Part shown: in pieces, positions 42,355 to 52,256 of the stretch | Layout of the letters: the number at the start of each line of letters is the position of its first letter | Numbering within the stretch: position 1 is the stretch's first letter | Assembly: GCF_024529975.1 (NCBI RefSeq) | Contig: NZ_AP024898.1 | Location: 1,426,001 to 1,490,000, forward strand | DNA length: 64,000 nucleotides | Direction: 5' to 3' | Source of the DNA: Vibrio quintilis | Lineage (GTDB): Bacteria > Pseudomonadota > Gammaproteobacteria > Enterobacterales > Vibrionaceae | Position numbers and translations under genes: made by a program | Notes under the pieces: model-generated | What the model saw: only the letters and a program-made list of their open reading frames with translations | Databases searched by the model: none | Told to the model about the DNA's origin: nothing

Positions 42355-43038
42355 TTAACCTAATTTATACCCTGTTCTTTTTTCAAATGCTTCTGTCAGT
42401 TTTAGATGGTTAACTTGTTCAATCTGCGCCAGCTTTTCCAAACAATCAGGCAAAATATCTAAGATATCAGGGTCGATTTTCTTCATATTTTCAACCAAAT
42501 TGGCATCAAAAGCATCATCTTCTTCACACCCTGATTCACCGACCTGATGCCTGAAACGGTACATTTTTTCAACCCAGTAGTTTATTTTTTCATCCACACT
42601 AAAAGTTTGGTATTTAACAGGAAAATTTAACTTTTCCAGCTTCTGGACAATAAGTTTTTTTGAGTCTGGCTTATATGCACTATAGAAAGCTCTTGATTCT
42701 TCAGCTATTTTTAAACCAGAATTTTCAGAAATCATATTAAAACATTCATACAAAACATTTGTATCAGGTTCAAAGTCATATTTTACAATGACTTTAACCG
42801 CCATATCTGACAGGCTAAATTCTTCAGAATCCAGTAATCGTTTTTTTCTTTCATTTAATGATAAAAAACGATTTTCTGATGGTAAAAACTCAAGTTCATC
42901 CCGTCTTTCTACATGATCATTAATCACCCAGATAATAATATTTTCAGAATCAATAAGTTGGTATGCCAACAAGAACTTATCTTCAACAATTTGTGATTTT
43001 AGATTTGCCGGTAAATCAATATATTTCATTAAAATCAT
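42355..43038 (-). CDS. Hypothetical protein, putative immunity partner of the PAAR-ART effector
   Basis: A 227-aa protein (MILMKYIDLPANLKSQIVED...EKRTGYKLG). Its ATG shares a base with the TAA of the effector gene (TAATG), so it is translationally coupled, the position of a primary immunity gene. No family was recognised. A truncated copy of its 5' end lies at 30866-31060. With an ARH enzyme next in line, the effector may have both a binding and an enzymatic antidote. Confidence 0.65.
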   Translation of the reverse strand: MILMKYIDLPANLKSQIVEDKFLLAYQLIDSENIIIWVINDHVERRDELEFLPSENRFLSLNERKKRLLDSEEFSLSDMAVKVIVKYDFEPDTNVLYECFNMISENSGLKIAEESRAFYSAYKPDSKKLIVQKLEKLNFPVKYQTFSVDEKINYWVEKMYRFRHQVGESGCEEDDAFDANLVENMKKIDPDILDILPDCLEKLAQIEQVNHLKLTEAFEKRTGYKLG

Positions 43039-44141
43039 TACATTTCTACCAATTCAATCGTTCCATTAGAATCTGTGTTTACAACCGTAAAGTTATTACC
43101 CGGAGGAATAACATTTTCGCAAGAATAAGATGGTTTGCCCACTTTATCATGAAAATGTACACCAAAAGCTAAATCTGAGATATCCTTTGCACTATCAGTA
43201 TGAATCACTAAATTTCTTGCACCTCCATATGCATCCTCTTCGTTTGGTGCAGTGGACCAAAAACTTGATTTTACGCTATTACCAAGCTTATATTTTGAAT
43301 CAAATTTGGATTCATCCTCAGAACTGTTCAGTCGAATACCCCGAAATTGGGTTGAGGGTGCATCTGGCATTTTATTCATTCCAGACTTAACTAATTCTGC
43401 TAATTCATTCGCTTCCGGGCTACCACCATTATCAAGGGTTGCATTTAAATCCCGGTAGAAAAGCTTGGTTGTATATCCAAATACAGCATGCGCTTCATCC
43501 GAACTCAGACCATGAGTCTTAACTGCATTTTCAATAAGAGGTTCGTAGTCAACACCTATCTCTTTCATCCCCTCATAAAAACTTTGAACCTGCTCAACCG
43601 ATTGATTATTAAATTTCGCAACTTTTTTTACATACTCAGGTGCTGAAGACAAAGCTCCAGAGCTCTCTAAGTCAACCCCAGGCGCCTCCCCCTTCGCCTT
43701 CTTCGTCAGCGCTTCCGGAATAAACGGCGGACACGTCCAGACCGCATCGGCCGCTTCTGCAAGCGGGGTGATTTTCAGATAAGTGGCTTTTTCCTGTGCG
43801 CTGTCTTTGCCGCAATCAAATGTCTCACCTTTATAAGGCGTATCGCCGATAAATACATCGCCTGAACCAGCGGCGACTGAGCCGCCGCAGTTGATGGCAT
43901 CGCCGACCCGTGCTGCGGGTTTACCGTTGATAGACACATTCGATGAACCGGCATTGATGGCGCGCCCGTGAACCCCGTGTGGCACCTGAGGGCAGGGACA
44001 CGCATGCAGCAGCACCGTGTCTCCCTTACGTGCTGCCGGCTTGCCGTTAATTGAAACGTCCGGACTGCCTGCCACAATCGGTGTTGCAGGGAAACAGCCA
44101 TGCCCGGAGCAACTGTCTCCTAATCTTCCTGCTTTTGGCAT
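43038..44141 (-). CDS. PAAR effector with ADP-ribosyltransferase tip
   Basis: A 367-aa protein and the only PAAR gene here with an intact start (MPKAGRLGDSCSGHG, 5 bp after the vgrG stop). Residues 1-~115 form the PAAR spike; a conserved linker follows (TCPPFIPEALTKKAKGEAPG). The tip carries the R-S-E triad of arginine-type ARTs: Arg267 in TQFRGIRL, Ser-Thr in SFWSTAP (293-298) and Glu342 in YSCENVIPPGNNF, lined up with the usual ExE..PPG loop. The first Glu of the usual ExE is replaced (S-C-E), which may change target residue preference. Secreted on the VgrG tip and predicted to ADP-ribosylate a target in rival cells; the ARH gene downstream fits. Confidence 0.85.
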   Translation of the reverse strand: MPKAGRLGDSCSGHGCFPATPIVAGSPDVSINGKPAARKGDTVLLHACPCPQVPHGVHGRAINAGSSNVSINGKPAARVGDAINCGGSVAAGSGDVFIGDTPYKGETFDCGKDSAQEKATYLKITPLAEAADAVWTCPPFIPEALTKKAKGEAPGVDLESSGALSSAPEYVKKVAKFNNQSVEQVQSFYEGMKEIGVDYEPLIENAVKTHGLSSDEAHAVFGYTTKLFYRDLNATLDNGGSPEANELAELVKSGMNKMPDAPSTQFRGIRLNSSEDESKFDSKYKLGNSVKSSFWSTAPNEEDAYGGARNLVIHTDSAKDISDLAFGVHFHDKVGKPSYSCENVIPPGNNFTVVNTDSNGTIELVEM

Positions 44142-44146
44142 AACGG

Positions 44147-46213
44147 CTACATCCTCGTGTCGGGAGCCTCAGGCTCCTGCGGCTTATCCGTTTCATCCGG
44201 TTTGACCATCTTCGGCGCAGTCCCTTTACCCGGAGAACCACCTTCGTTGATTTTCACTTTCGAGCCGGAAATCGTCACACCGCCGCTGTCAATTTTAACA
44301 AAACCACCCGGTCCTTTGATCGTCAGTTCGGTTCCGGCTTCCAGCACAATATTTTTAGCTTTGACATAACTTTCATTGCTGACGGAAATCCGCTGGTTTG
44401 CACCGATTTCTTTCTCTTCTGCGGCGGTAATTTGTGTAACGACACTGCCTTCAACTTTGGTGATAATCCCGCCGGAAATAAACCGGCTCAGCTTACCGAT
44501 AATTCGCTGAACCACGTTCCGGCCAACTTTCACATGGTGATCCTGCCCGAACTCTTCCACCACGTTTTTACCCACCATACGATTCACATTCTCGGTGATC
44601 ATCTGATACCAGTGGCGGCCAATACGGTGGTGGCTGTCTACGCCAACCGACTCCCGGCGGATGTTTTCCGTAACGATATCCTGATCTTTCTGCGCATGAA
44701 TATAAATCTGCTCAATGCTGGATTGATCTTCAAAGCGGATTTCATTCGACCCTTCGCCCTGATGCGTCTGCGTTTTAAACACGGTCCGGGTTTTATGGTT
44801 CGGTAACAAATATGGTGAAACATTAGTTGCGTGATAAGTCCGGCCGGTGACAATCGGCTGGTCCGGATCCCCGTTGAGGAAGGAAACAATCACTTCGTGG
44901 CCGATTCTCGGAATCGCGATAAATCCGTACTGACTTCCCGCCCAGCCCTGAGACACACGCACCCAACAGGAGCTTTTCTCGTTCTGGCTGCTTTCCCGAT
45001 CCCACGGGAAATGGAGCTTAACCCGGCCATGTTCATCACAATAGATTTCTTCGCCGGACGGACCGACAACCGTAGCAATGCAAGGGCCATCGACCAGCGG
45101 CTTCGGTTGTGGATGCGCCTGCCAGACTTTATCACCGGGGATCAGAAGAAAACTGTTTGAATACGTGGTTGCTCCATTGCTGCCACCTTCTTCCAGTGAC
45201 TGAGGCTGTGTGCCGGTATGACTGGCTTCAACCACCAGCCAGCACCGGTTCATGGCCGGGTCCGCTTTGTGATCTTTCAAATCAAACCGTTTACCGCCCT
45301 GAATTTTTGCTTCATCACTTTGACCAGTAACGGTATGGGCAGCTCTTCTTAAATAATCCAGACGGATTTGGGTAAATGCTTTGCCATTCCCGTCATCTTT
45401 ATAGCGACCCGGATAATCAAAATGCTCATAGGTTTGTTTCTGATAATCCAGCTCTTTGCCATCCAGCTTCTGAGAGAAATTGTAAGACGGTTTTTTGAAG
45501 CTGTAATCACGCAACTCAATGGAGCTGACTTCTGACTGTTTGGTCTCATTCAGCGAAGAAATGAATGGCTCTTCTGATGCACCACCCGATAACGCGTTAT
45601 ACGGAATCTTGTCGCCCAGTTTCGGGAACCCTTCCGGATTATCTGTCACCACCAGCGTGTGTTTGCTGTCTTCATGAGTGAAGGTATACATCAACCCTTC
45701 TTCGGCGGCCATCCGGTGGAAAAACGCCAGATCGGTTTCCCGGTACTGCACGCAGAATTCACGCTCAGAAAGCGTCCGCTTAACGGAAAATGCATAATCG
45801 TTGATTCCCATCTCATCCAGCAATGTTGACAAAATTGTCTTCACATCTTTTTGCTGGAAGATTCTGCTGTTCTGGCGAAGGGATAAACGTTCAAGAGAAG
45901 GGACTAAAGTCAGAGAATAAAAGGTGTGGTGGTGGCCGGTATCGCCTTTGGAAAAATTGCGGATAATACCGTGGACTTTTTGCACCACTTCCCCGCTGCG
46001 AATCACTTCGAGCAGCGCTTTGCTGTCAACCATCTGTTTTGCAGTCAACCCACTGTTCCGGCTGGCAAGTTCAATCTGATAACGATAACCGAAAACCGGC
46101 TGTCCCTGTGCATCTGTGGAATCTGAAACGGACTCATGTCCCTGATACTGCCGCACCACCAATGTGTCGTCGTTTACACCATCGACGGTCAGACGAAAGT
46201 TTAAAGTTCTCAT
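44147..46213 (-). CDS. vgrG: VgrG, T6SS spike protein
   Basis: A 688-aa protein with the gp27-like base (MRTLNFRLTVDGVNDDTLVV, then YRETDLAFFHRMAAEEGLMY), the gp5 OB-fold (IYCDEHGRVKLHFPWDRESS, then CWVRVSQGWAGSQYGFIAIP) and a beta-helix with the FVKIDSGGVTISGS repeats. It has no C-terminal toxin domain; the last residues KPQEPEAPDTRM are a short Pro/Glu tail. It lies between hcp and the PAAR effector gene (5-bp spacing), which suggests that this VgrG carries the ART cargo. Confidence 0.95.
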   Translation of the reverse strand: MRTLNFRLTVDGVNDDTLVVRQYQGHESVSDSTDAQGQPVFGYRYQIELASRNSGLTAKQMVDSKALLEVIRSGEVVQKVHGIIRNFSKGDTGHHHTFYSLTLVPSLERLSLRQNSRIFQQKDVKTILSTLLDEMGINDYAFSVKRTLSEREFCVQYRETDLAFFHRMAAEEGLMYTFTHEDSKHTLVVTDNPEGFPKLGDKIPYNALSGGASEEPFISSLNETKQSEVSSIELRDYSFKKPSYNFSQKLDGKELDYQKQTYEHFDYPGRYKDDGNGKAFTQIRLDYLRRAAHTVTGQSDEAKIQGGKRFDLKDHKADPAMNRCWLVVEASHTGTQPQSLEEGGSNGATTYSNSFLLIPGDKVWQAHPQPKPLVDGPCIATVVGPSGEEIYCDEHGRVKLHFPWDRESSQNEKSSCWVRVSQGWAGSQYGFIAIPRIGHEVIVSFLNGDPDQPIVTGRTYHATNVSPYLLPNHKTRTVFKTQTHQGEGSNEIRFEDQSSIEQIYIHAQKDQDIVTENIRRESVGVDSHHRIGRHWYQMITENVNRMVGKNVVEEFGQDHHVKVGRNVVQRIIGKLSRFISGGIITKVEGSVVTQITAAEEKEIGANQRISVSNESYVKAKNIVLEAGTELTIKGPGGFVKIDSGGVTISGSKVKINEGGSPGKGTAPKMVKPDETDKPQEPEAPDTRM

Positions 46214-46373
46214 GTTGTACGCCTGCGTTGTTAATTGAATACCGTGTTAGTTGAATACCGTGTGAGTTCAATTTTTTGCTTGTTGAACACCGGAGATTAG
46301 TCTGGAAATAGGGAAATAAAGAATTGTTGCTGAACACAAATCAGATGACTGAATCTGAAGGATTGCTTCAGAT

Positions 46374-46405
46374 AAAGAAATCATCGCCCGCAGAGGCAGG
46401 CGATG
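46374..46405 (-). terminator. Hairpin between hcp and vgrG
   Basis: On the minus strand CATCGCC pairs with GGCGATG around a 10-nt loop, followed by ATTTCTTT. Lying after hcp (stop 46420), it could end most hcp transcripts and make Hcp more abundant than VgrG. Confidence 0.6.
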
Positions 46406-46419
46406 AAAGAAGAAGCTGA

Positions 46420-46938
46420 TTAAGCTTCGATTGGCTTACGCCAGTCATCAGCACCAGAAGTACCACAGTTGTTGTGATCCCAGGTGATTTTACGGTAAGT
46501 CAGAGAAACCGTAACGTTCTGAGTGTAGTCAGAATCAGCTGGGTTTTGACAGTGTGGCATTGCACAATCGATATCAACGATTGTTGCGTTTTCCAGTGTT
46601 GTCGTGAAGAAGTTTTCTTGCTTACCTTCGATAGAAGTACGGTACCATTTCAGAGTCACTGAAGGCAGTTTTTCACCAGAAGTTAATGCGTTATATAGCA
46701 GAGGAACTGCTTTGTTCAGGTTCACAGTGAACTTGAATGGTTTGTGAACACGTTGACCAGCTGGCTGACCAGACTGAGGATCAGTTGGGACAGTCACGAT
46801 GTGATCGAAACGTTGAACCAGCATCTCATCTTCGTGACCTTCAACATATGCGTCACCGATAGAATCTGCAGTACATGCACCTGACGTAATTGAACCCTGA
46901 GTTTCGCCTTCAATCGCGATATAACATGGAGTTGGCAT
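46420..46938 (-). CDS. hcp: Hcp, T6SS tube protein
   Basis: A 172-aa Hcp1-family protein: MPTPCYIAIEGETQGSITSG, then VQRFDHIVTVPTDPQSGQPA, then PFKFTVNLNKAVPLLYNALT and LKWYRTSIEGKQENFFTTTL, all standard blocks. It forms hexameric rings of the secreted tube. It is the first gene of the auxiliary operon hcp-vgrG-PAAR, preceded by a sigma-54 promoter and the triple-palindrome element. Start ATG at 46938 with GGAAT just upstream. Confidence 0.97.
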   Translation of the reverse strand: MPTPCYIAIEGETQGSITSGACTADSIGDAYVEGHEDEMLVQRFDHIVTVPTDPQSGQPAGQRVHKPFKFTVNLNKAVPLLYNALTSGEKLPSVTLKWYRTSIEGKQENFFTTTLENATIVDIDCAMPHCQNPADSDYTQNVTVSLTYRKITWDHNNCGTSGADDWRKPIEA

Positions 46939-47015
46939 TCTGTAATTCCTTACTCTTTTTATATAAATCTGATTAATAAATTATTGTAAACGCATTGCGT
47001 TACAGTCACTTAAAG

Positions 47016-47032
47016 AGCAATGGATGTGCCAA
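47016..47032 (-). promoter_or_regulatory. Sigma-54 promoter of hcp
   Basis: On the minus strand TTGGCACATCCATTGCT is a near-perfect -24/-12 match. It ends 78 nt before the hcp ATG. It is consistent with the sigma-54/VasH-type control known for Vibrio hcp operons. Confidence 0.88.
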
Positions 47033-47083
47033 CTATGCGTTTCTTTAAAAAACAGTAAGTTGAATTTAGAGGATTAATAATAC

Positions 47084-47141
47084 AGGCAAGATCTTGCTCA
47101 GAGGCGAGCAAAAAGTTGCCCGGCGAGCAAGATCTTGCCCG
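47084..47141. promoter_or_regulatory. Triple-palindrome element upstream of hcp
   Basis: Arms GGCAAGATCTTGCTC (47085-47099) and GAGCAAGATCTTGCC (47125-47139) with a third imperfect dyad GCAAAAAGTTGC between them. Only a few bases differ from the element at 22304-22364. The near edge is 53 bp from the sigma-54 box, equal to the other copy. Confidence 0.78.
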
Positions 47142-47298
47142 GGATATTTATGGCACAGATCACACATCACTCCAATTCTGTTTCTCTGGGCCTGTAAAAA
47201 TAATGACCTTTTTTACGCACTGAATCACATCATAAATGTGCTGAGTGCACATTGAGCAACCGGATACGCTCCGATTTACACCGTAAATCCACCGGGTC

Positions 47299-50200
47299 TT
47301 ATGCCTGATGGCTGCATCCGGCGCCGGAGATAGTACTTGTCCCGCCGTTTCCCGGAGACACAATAATCCGGGTCGATATTCTGTCTTGCAGTGCTGCAAT
47401 ATGAGAAATAACCCCGATTAGTTTTCCTTCCTGCTGTAAACCTGCCAGCGTTTCAAGTGCGATATCCAGCGCATCTTCATCGAGTGTACCGAACCCTTCA
47501 TCAAGAAACAGTGAATCGACCCGGACGTTATGACTGGCCATACCGGACAACCCTAATGCCAGTGCCAGACTGACAATAAAGCTTTCACCACCAGACAGGT
47601 TCTTCGCTGACCGCACTTCACCAGCCTGATAATTGTCAATAACACTCAGTTCCAGCGGACGCAGCGGGTCATGAATCAGCAGGTAACGATCGGTCATTTT
47701 CTGTAATTGCAGATTGGCATGACCGATCATCATTTCAAACGTCAGTCCCTGCGCAAAGTTACGGAATTTCTTACCATCCGCAGAACCAATGAGTTCATGT
47801 AATGTTTCCCAGCGGTCACATTCCCGCTGCTGCCCCTCAATGGCGGTAATTTGAGTTTGCTGCTGCTGCCTGAGTTTTTCATTATCCTGCAACTGCTGCC
47901 GGATTGCGCCAATTTCCTGCTGGAGTTGCTGTTGCTGACCGGCTAAAAATGCCTCGGTTTCTTTGAGTGTTTCCAGCGGTTCATCCGTTAACTGTTTCTT
48001 CTCTTCGCTCACCAGCAGCTGTCCTTTCTCATGCAACAGCGTTTTCAAACGGGTTTGCTGCTCTGCCAGTGCCTGCGATTTTTGTTTAAGCGCCTGACGC
48101 TCTTCCCCGGACAGGCAGGCAGACAAGTAATCTGCCTCATTATCAAACTGCCAGTGACTGAGTTGTGTGATAAATTCCTGCTGCATGTTCTCCAGCTCTG
48201 TTTGCTGAGTCTCCTGCGTACGTTTCAGATCGCTGATCTTCTGCTGTAGCTGGTTAAGTGCCTGTCCTGCCAGTGAAGACGACTGACGTTTTTCTTCAAG
48301 CAACTTTTCTGCGGTATCTGTCACCTGATGAAGTCGCATTTCCTCTGCATCTGCATCTTTATCTCCAAACAACTCAACGCGTTGCCGGCACAATGCTGTC
48401 AAAACGCTTTCCATCCCGGTCAGCTTGTCTTTTTGTACGGACAGTCCGGCTTCAGCATCACGGATTTGCTCACCATGATGCTGAAGCCCGATTTCAAGAC
48501 CCGCGATGTCCTGCAAAAGAGCGGTATGTCGCTGGTGTCGCTCATGCCATTGCCGGCTTCGGTCTGTCAATGCTGTATCAATGGCAGGCAGTTTTTCCGG
48601 CGTCACCTGAGTGATGCCAAAAACCTCAAGCTCACTTTGTAACCGGGTCAGCTCTTGTTGCTGTTGCTCCTGTAACGTTTCAGCTTCCTGCTTCAGGCGT
48701 TTCTGTTCCTCTGCCAGTACCGTTTTCTTCAGGTACAACGCCTGCACTGCCTGAGTCAGATTCAGCTCTGTATTTTTTGCCGTTTCAAGCAGTTGCCGTA
48801 AATTCATCAGCGCCAGTTCAGCTTCCTCTGCCTGTGACAGTGTTAACCGGACAGACGCCAGTTGCTGCTGAACCATTTGCAGGTGTTGCTCAAGCTGGTG
48901 CGACAAATGTTCCTCCGGAGCGGCTTCAATGCAAAGTTCCCTGCAATACCGGGTCAGCTGCTGCCGGCTCTCCTGAATCACGGCCTTATATTCTGTTTCT
49001 CTGACAGAGAGTTGTTCCCGTTCCTTGTTAATGCCGGCCAGCAGAATCAACTGATCGGACACGTTTTTGCGGACGTCAGCCAACTCCAGTCTGAGCTGTT
49101 CAAGTTGCTGCTGCGTTTCATCGGCAATGGGAGTATTTCCCTGTGCATAAGGATGTGTTTCGGAGCCACACAACGGACAGGGCTCTCCGTCACGCAGTTG
49201 TTGCCGGGCCTGCTCCAAATCTTCAATCCGGCGAATCAGGGTGAGTTGTGTCTCCAGATAACCCGTCTCTTTCTCCAGTTGTTCTTGATGCGTCTGGCTG
49301 GTTTTCAGTGCAGCTTCTGTCCCGGAGATTTGCTGCACCAACAACGCATCACGCTGTGCCTGCGCCGCAAGATTCTGTTCTGCCTGAGATAAAGTTTCAG
49401 CAGCTTTGATTGCAGATTCGCTATCGCTCAAAGCCTGAATCAGATCCGTATGATAATGACGCCACTCAGACAGCGTTTTCTCCCCGAGGCAGGCATTCAG
49501 CGCTGTTTGCTTCTCAGCCACGAGCTGTTCATCCTGCTGCCGTTTTTTCCCGGCGTATTCCTGCTGTTCACATGCCTGTAACCACTGTTGTTCATGCATG
49601 GTTAATGTTGAAGTGGTTTGTTCAACCGCCTGGTGTTTGGTGTGAACTTGTTCCGTCAGGCCATGTATTTGCCGGAAACGGCTGCGTAACCCGGTCAGCT
49701 CTGTGGTCAGCTTTTCATCCGCTCTGCCCGTATCCAACTGAAAGCTCAGCGCCTCTGCTTCTGCTTTTTTTTGTTGCAGTAAAGTTGTGTCCCGCTGCTG
49801 ATTTTTCTGAAGTTCAGCAATGGTTTGACGATGTGCTTTCAGTGCCTGACGTAACTCTTCGACCGGCACTGATTTCGTAGTGATTTGAACATCCAGTTCA
49901 CGCACTGATCGAAGCACTTTTTGTTGTGACTGCTGTTCCGCCCTTGCGGCGACATAACGCTCTTCCGCTGTTGCAAGGGCTTTCCCGGCCTGCTGCATGG
50001 CAGTGGTGCAGTCCGGTAGTTGTGCATGGCGGGCGTTCAGTTGTTCATGGCTGGCTTGCAGGGACAGACGCTTTGTTTTGAGCTCTGTATAGGGCGCCGA
50101 CAGTTCGATCGCCCGCAGCGCTGTATCCAGTTTTTTCTGCTGCGGGAGAAAGGCTTCTGTTTCCTGTTGTAACTGTCCTTGTTCAGTTTCGAGTTGCTGT

Positions 50201-50976
50201 AATTCCTGGCGCAGCAGTGCCTGTCCTTCTAACCACTGTATCGCCAGCAGCTTTTGCTGCTTCTGTTTTCCGCACGATTCGTCCTGTTCTGTTTTTTCTT
50301 TCAGATCATTCGTTAATTGCATCTCTGCATCAGATGAGAGTATCGGCATACCAGCCAGCCCGGACTGAAGCTGTTCCAGCCTTTTGTGCTGTTCTGTCCG
50401 GTATTCGTGAACCCGCACGGAAATCTGGCTGTAAATACCGGTTCCGGTGATCTGTTCCAAAATCGGTGCCCGTTCATCAGGAGCAGCCTGAAGGAATGCA
50501 GCAAACCCGCCCTGAGCCAGTAACATGGAACGGGTAAAACGGTCAAAGTCCATGCCGGTCAGTTTTTCGATCTGCTCCGCAACTAACTTGAGTTTTGATT
50601 CCAGCAAAATATTACTTTTCGCATCGGCGATCTCATGTTTGGGAGCCTGCAAATCTCCGTCGGACTTCTTTCTTGCCCGGTGCTGACTCCAGTGACAGCG
50701 ATACTGCCCGGACTGTGTTTCAAACGTAACTTCAGCAAAACATTCGCCACACTGGCGGGACATGATCTCATTCATCCCTTTCGTCACCCGGCTGAGTCTG
50801 GGCGTCCGGCCGTAAAGTGCCAGACAAATGGCGTCAAGAATCGTCGTTTTCCCGGCACCGGTCGGGCCGGTAATCGCAAACAGACCATCAGCAGTAAAAG
50901 CGGGATGGGTAAAGTCAATCAACCACTCTCCGGCGAGTGAATTTAAATTTTTAAAGCGTAACTGAAGAATTCTCAT
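47299..50976 (-). CDS. sbcC: Exonuclease subunit SbcC
   Basis: About 1225 aa from ATG 50976 (MRILQLRFKNLNSLAGEWLI); an upstream GTG frame overlapping sbcD is less likely. SMC-like ATPase with Walker A GPTGAGKTTILDAIC, long coiled coils, a zinc hook (GEPCPLCGSETHPYA), and C-terminal signature NLSGGESFIVSLALALGLSG with Walker B SLFLDEGFGTLDEDAL. With SbcD it forms the Mre11/Rad50-type nuclease that cleaves hairpins and blocked DNA ends. It can counter long palindromes and so is relevant to a repeat-rich region, but it is a housekeeping pair. Confidence 0.95.
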   Translation of the reverse strand: MRILQLRFKNLNSLAGEWLIDFTHPAFTADGLFAITGPTGAGKTTILDAICLALYGRTPRLSRVTKGMNEIMSRQCGECFAEVTFETQSGQYRCHWSQHRARKKSDGDLQAPKHEIADAKSNILLESKLKLVAEQIEKLTGMDFDRFTRSMLLAQGGFAAFLQAAPDERAPILEQITGTGIYSQISVRVHEYRTEQHKRLEQLQSGLAGMPILSSDAEMQLTNDLKEKTEQDESCGKQKQQKLLAIQWLEGQALLRQELQQLETEQGQLQQETEAFLPQQKKLDTALRAIELSAPYTELKTKRLSLQASHEQLNARHAQLPDCTTAMQQAGKALATAEERYVAARAEQQSQQKVLRSVRELDVQITTKSVPVEELRQALKAHRQTIAELQKNQQRDTTLLQQKKAEAEALSFQLDTGRADEKLTTELTGLRSRFRQIHGLTEQVHTKHQAVEQTTSTLTMHEQQWLQACEQQEYAGKKRQQDEQLVAEKQTALNACLGEKTLSEWRHYHTDLIQALSDSESAIKAAETLSQAEQNLAAQAQRDALLVQQISGTEAALKTSQTHQEQLEKETGYLETQLTLIRRIEDLEQARQQLRDGEPCPLCGSETHPYAQGNTPIADETQQQLEQLRLELADVRKNVSDQLILLAGINKEREQLSVRETEYKAVIQESRQQLTRYCRELCIEAAPEEHLSHQLEQHLQMVQQQLASVRLTLSQAEEAELALMNLRQLLETAKNTELNLTQAVQALYLKKTVLAEEQKRLKQEAETLQEQQQQELTRLQSELEVFGITQVTPEKLPAIDTALTDRSRQWHERHQRHTALLQDIAGLEIGLQHHGEQIRDAEAGLSVQKDKLTGMESVLTALCRQRVELFGDKDADAEEMRLHQVTDTAEKLLEEKRQSSSLAGQALNQLQQKISDLKRTQETQQTELENMQQEFITQLSHWQFDNEADYLSACLSGEERQALKQKSQALAEQQTRLKTLLHEKGQLLVSEEKKQLTDEPLETLKETEAFLAGQQQQLQQEIGAIRQQLQDNEKLRQQQQTQITAIEGQQRECDRWETLHELIGSADGKKFRNFAQGLTFEMMIGHANLQLQKMTDRYLLIHDPLRPLELSVIDNYQAGEVRSAKNLSGGESFIVSLALALGLSGMASHNVRVDSLFLDEGFGTLDEDALDIALETLAGLQQEGKLIGVISHIAALQDRISTRIIVSPGNGGTSTISGAGCSHQA

Positions 50977-51026
50977 GCCTGTCCCGGTTATATTGTTACG
51001 GTAATCGTTTATTGTCCTTGCTGTCA

Positions 51027-52256
51027 CTACTCAGCCTGAAGGTCATCCTCATCCAAAGAGGACAGAATTTCCTGATAAGCAGTCATCAGTTCCTGCTGTT
51101 GTTCCACTGGCACATCATGCGCTGTCAGACAACGCTCAAACACCTCTTTGGTATTGAGGTCATCCAGCGTTTCCTTTACCTGTGTCTGTCCCAGTATCTG
51201 CTCACGAATACGGGGATTTTTTACCCTGAGAATATTGAGGCCGCTCTCTTCGGTCATTTGGTTCAGCTTCGTGTTCAAGTCCGGAATCACTTCACTTCCC
51301 GTATAAGAGATTTCCAGCCAGACATCTTCCTGATGTTCCTTTAGTGTTTCAATCCGGGCGGTAATGAAAGGCAAATCACCTTTGAGTTGTTCCAGCTTCT
51401 GAAAAACGGGGACAGACACCGTATCGATTTGAACTTTTCCGGCATTCATCTCAATCAGACAAACGACTTTCTGCTGCCGTGCTTCACCAAACCCCATAGG
51501 CAGCGGAGAACCTGAATAACGAATATGAGCGTGTCCGCCGACCAGTTGCGGTACATGCAGATGGCCGAGTGCTACATAGTCAAACACATCAGGAAATACC
51601 GATGCACTGATGTGTGCCAGAGAACCAACATACAATTCCCGCACACCATCACCGTCGGCTGTCTGACCTCCGGCTGCGAACAGATGACCGGTCCCAATCA
51701 CCGGAATTTCAGCCTTCAGTGCTATTCTTTGCTGCTGTGCTACTGTGGCAACATCAGCATAATGCTGCCGAATCCCGGAAAGTAATTTCTGCTCTTTGTC
51801 TTCAATGGTCTCCCCGGCTTCCACGGTACGGATATCGCGATCCCGCAGATAAGGAACCGCACATACAATCAGCATCGGGCTGTTCTGCTCATCCTTCAGG
51901 ACGATGACTTCATCTGCCGGGTCATCGCTCACCGCACCAACGACATGCACATTCAGTACTTCCAGCAAAGCTTTTGGAGCATTCAGAAACGATGGAGAAT
52001 CATGATTTCCAGCAACGACCACGACATGGTGACAATCAGATGCCGCAACTTTGCACAGGAACTGGTAATAAAGGGTTTGAGCTCGGTTATTCGGTGTGCT
52101 GGTATCAAAGATATCTCCGGCGACAATCAACACGTCAACCTGCTGCTGTTCAATTGTTTCTGTTAACCAGTCAAGAAAAGCCTGAAATTCTTCGTAACGT
52201 TTCCGGCCATATAATGCCCGCCCAAGATGCCAGTCTGAGGTGTGTAAGATTTTCAT
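51027..52256 (-). CDS. sbcD: Exonuclease subunit SbcD
   Basis: A 409-aa Mre11-type phosphoesterase: MKILHTSDWHLGRALYGRKR (DxH metal motif), VDVLIVAGDIFDTSTPNN (GDxxD), VVVVAGNHDSPSFLN (GNHD) and VALGHLHVPQLVGG (GHxH). It pairs with SbcC directly downstream. Confidence 0.95.
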   Translation of the reverse strand: MKILHTSDWHLGRALYGRKRYEEFQAFLDWLTETIEQQQVDVLIVAGDIFDTSTPNNRAQTLYYQFLCKVAASDCHHVVVVAGNHDSPSFLNAPKALLEVLNVHVVGAVSDDPADEVIVLKDEQNSPMLIVCAVPYLRDRDIRTVEAGETIEDKEQKLLSGIRQHYADVATVAQQQRIALKAEIPVIGTGHLFAAGGQTADGDGVRELYVGSLAHISASVFPDVFDYVALGHLHVPQLVGGHAHIRYSGSPLPMGFGEARQQKVVCLIEMNAGKVQIDTVSVPVFQKLEQLKGDLPFITARIETLKEHQEDVWLEISYTGSEVIPDLNTKLNQMTEESGLNILRVKNPRIREQILGQTQVKETLDDLNTKEVFERCLTAHDVPVEQQQELMTAYQEILSSLDEDDLQAE

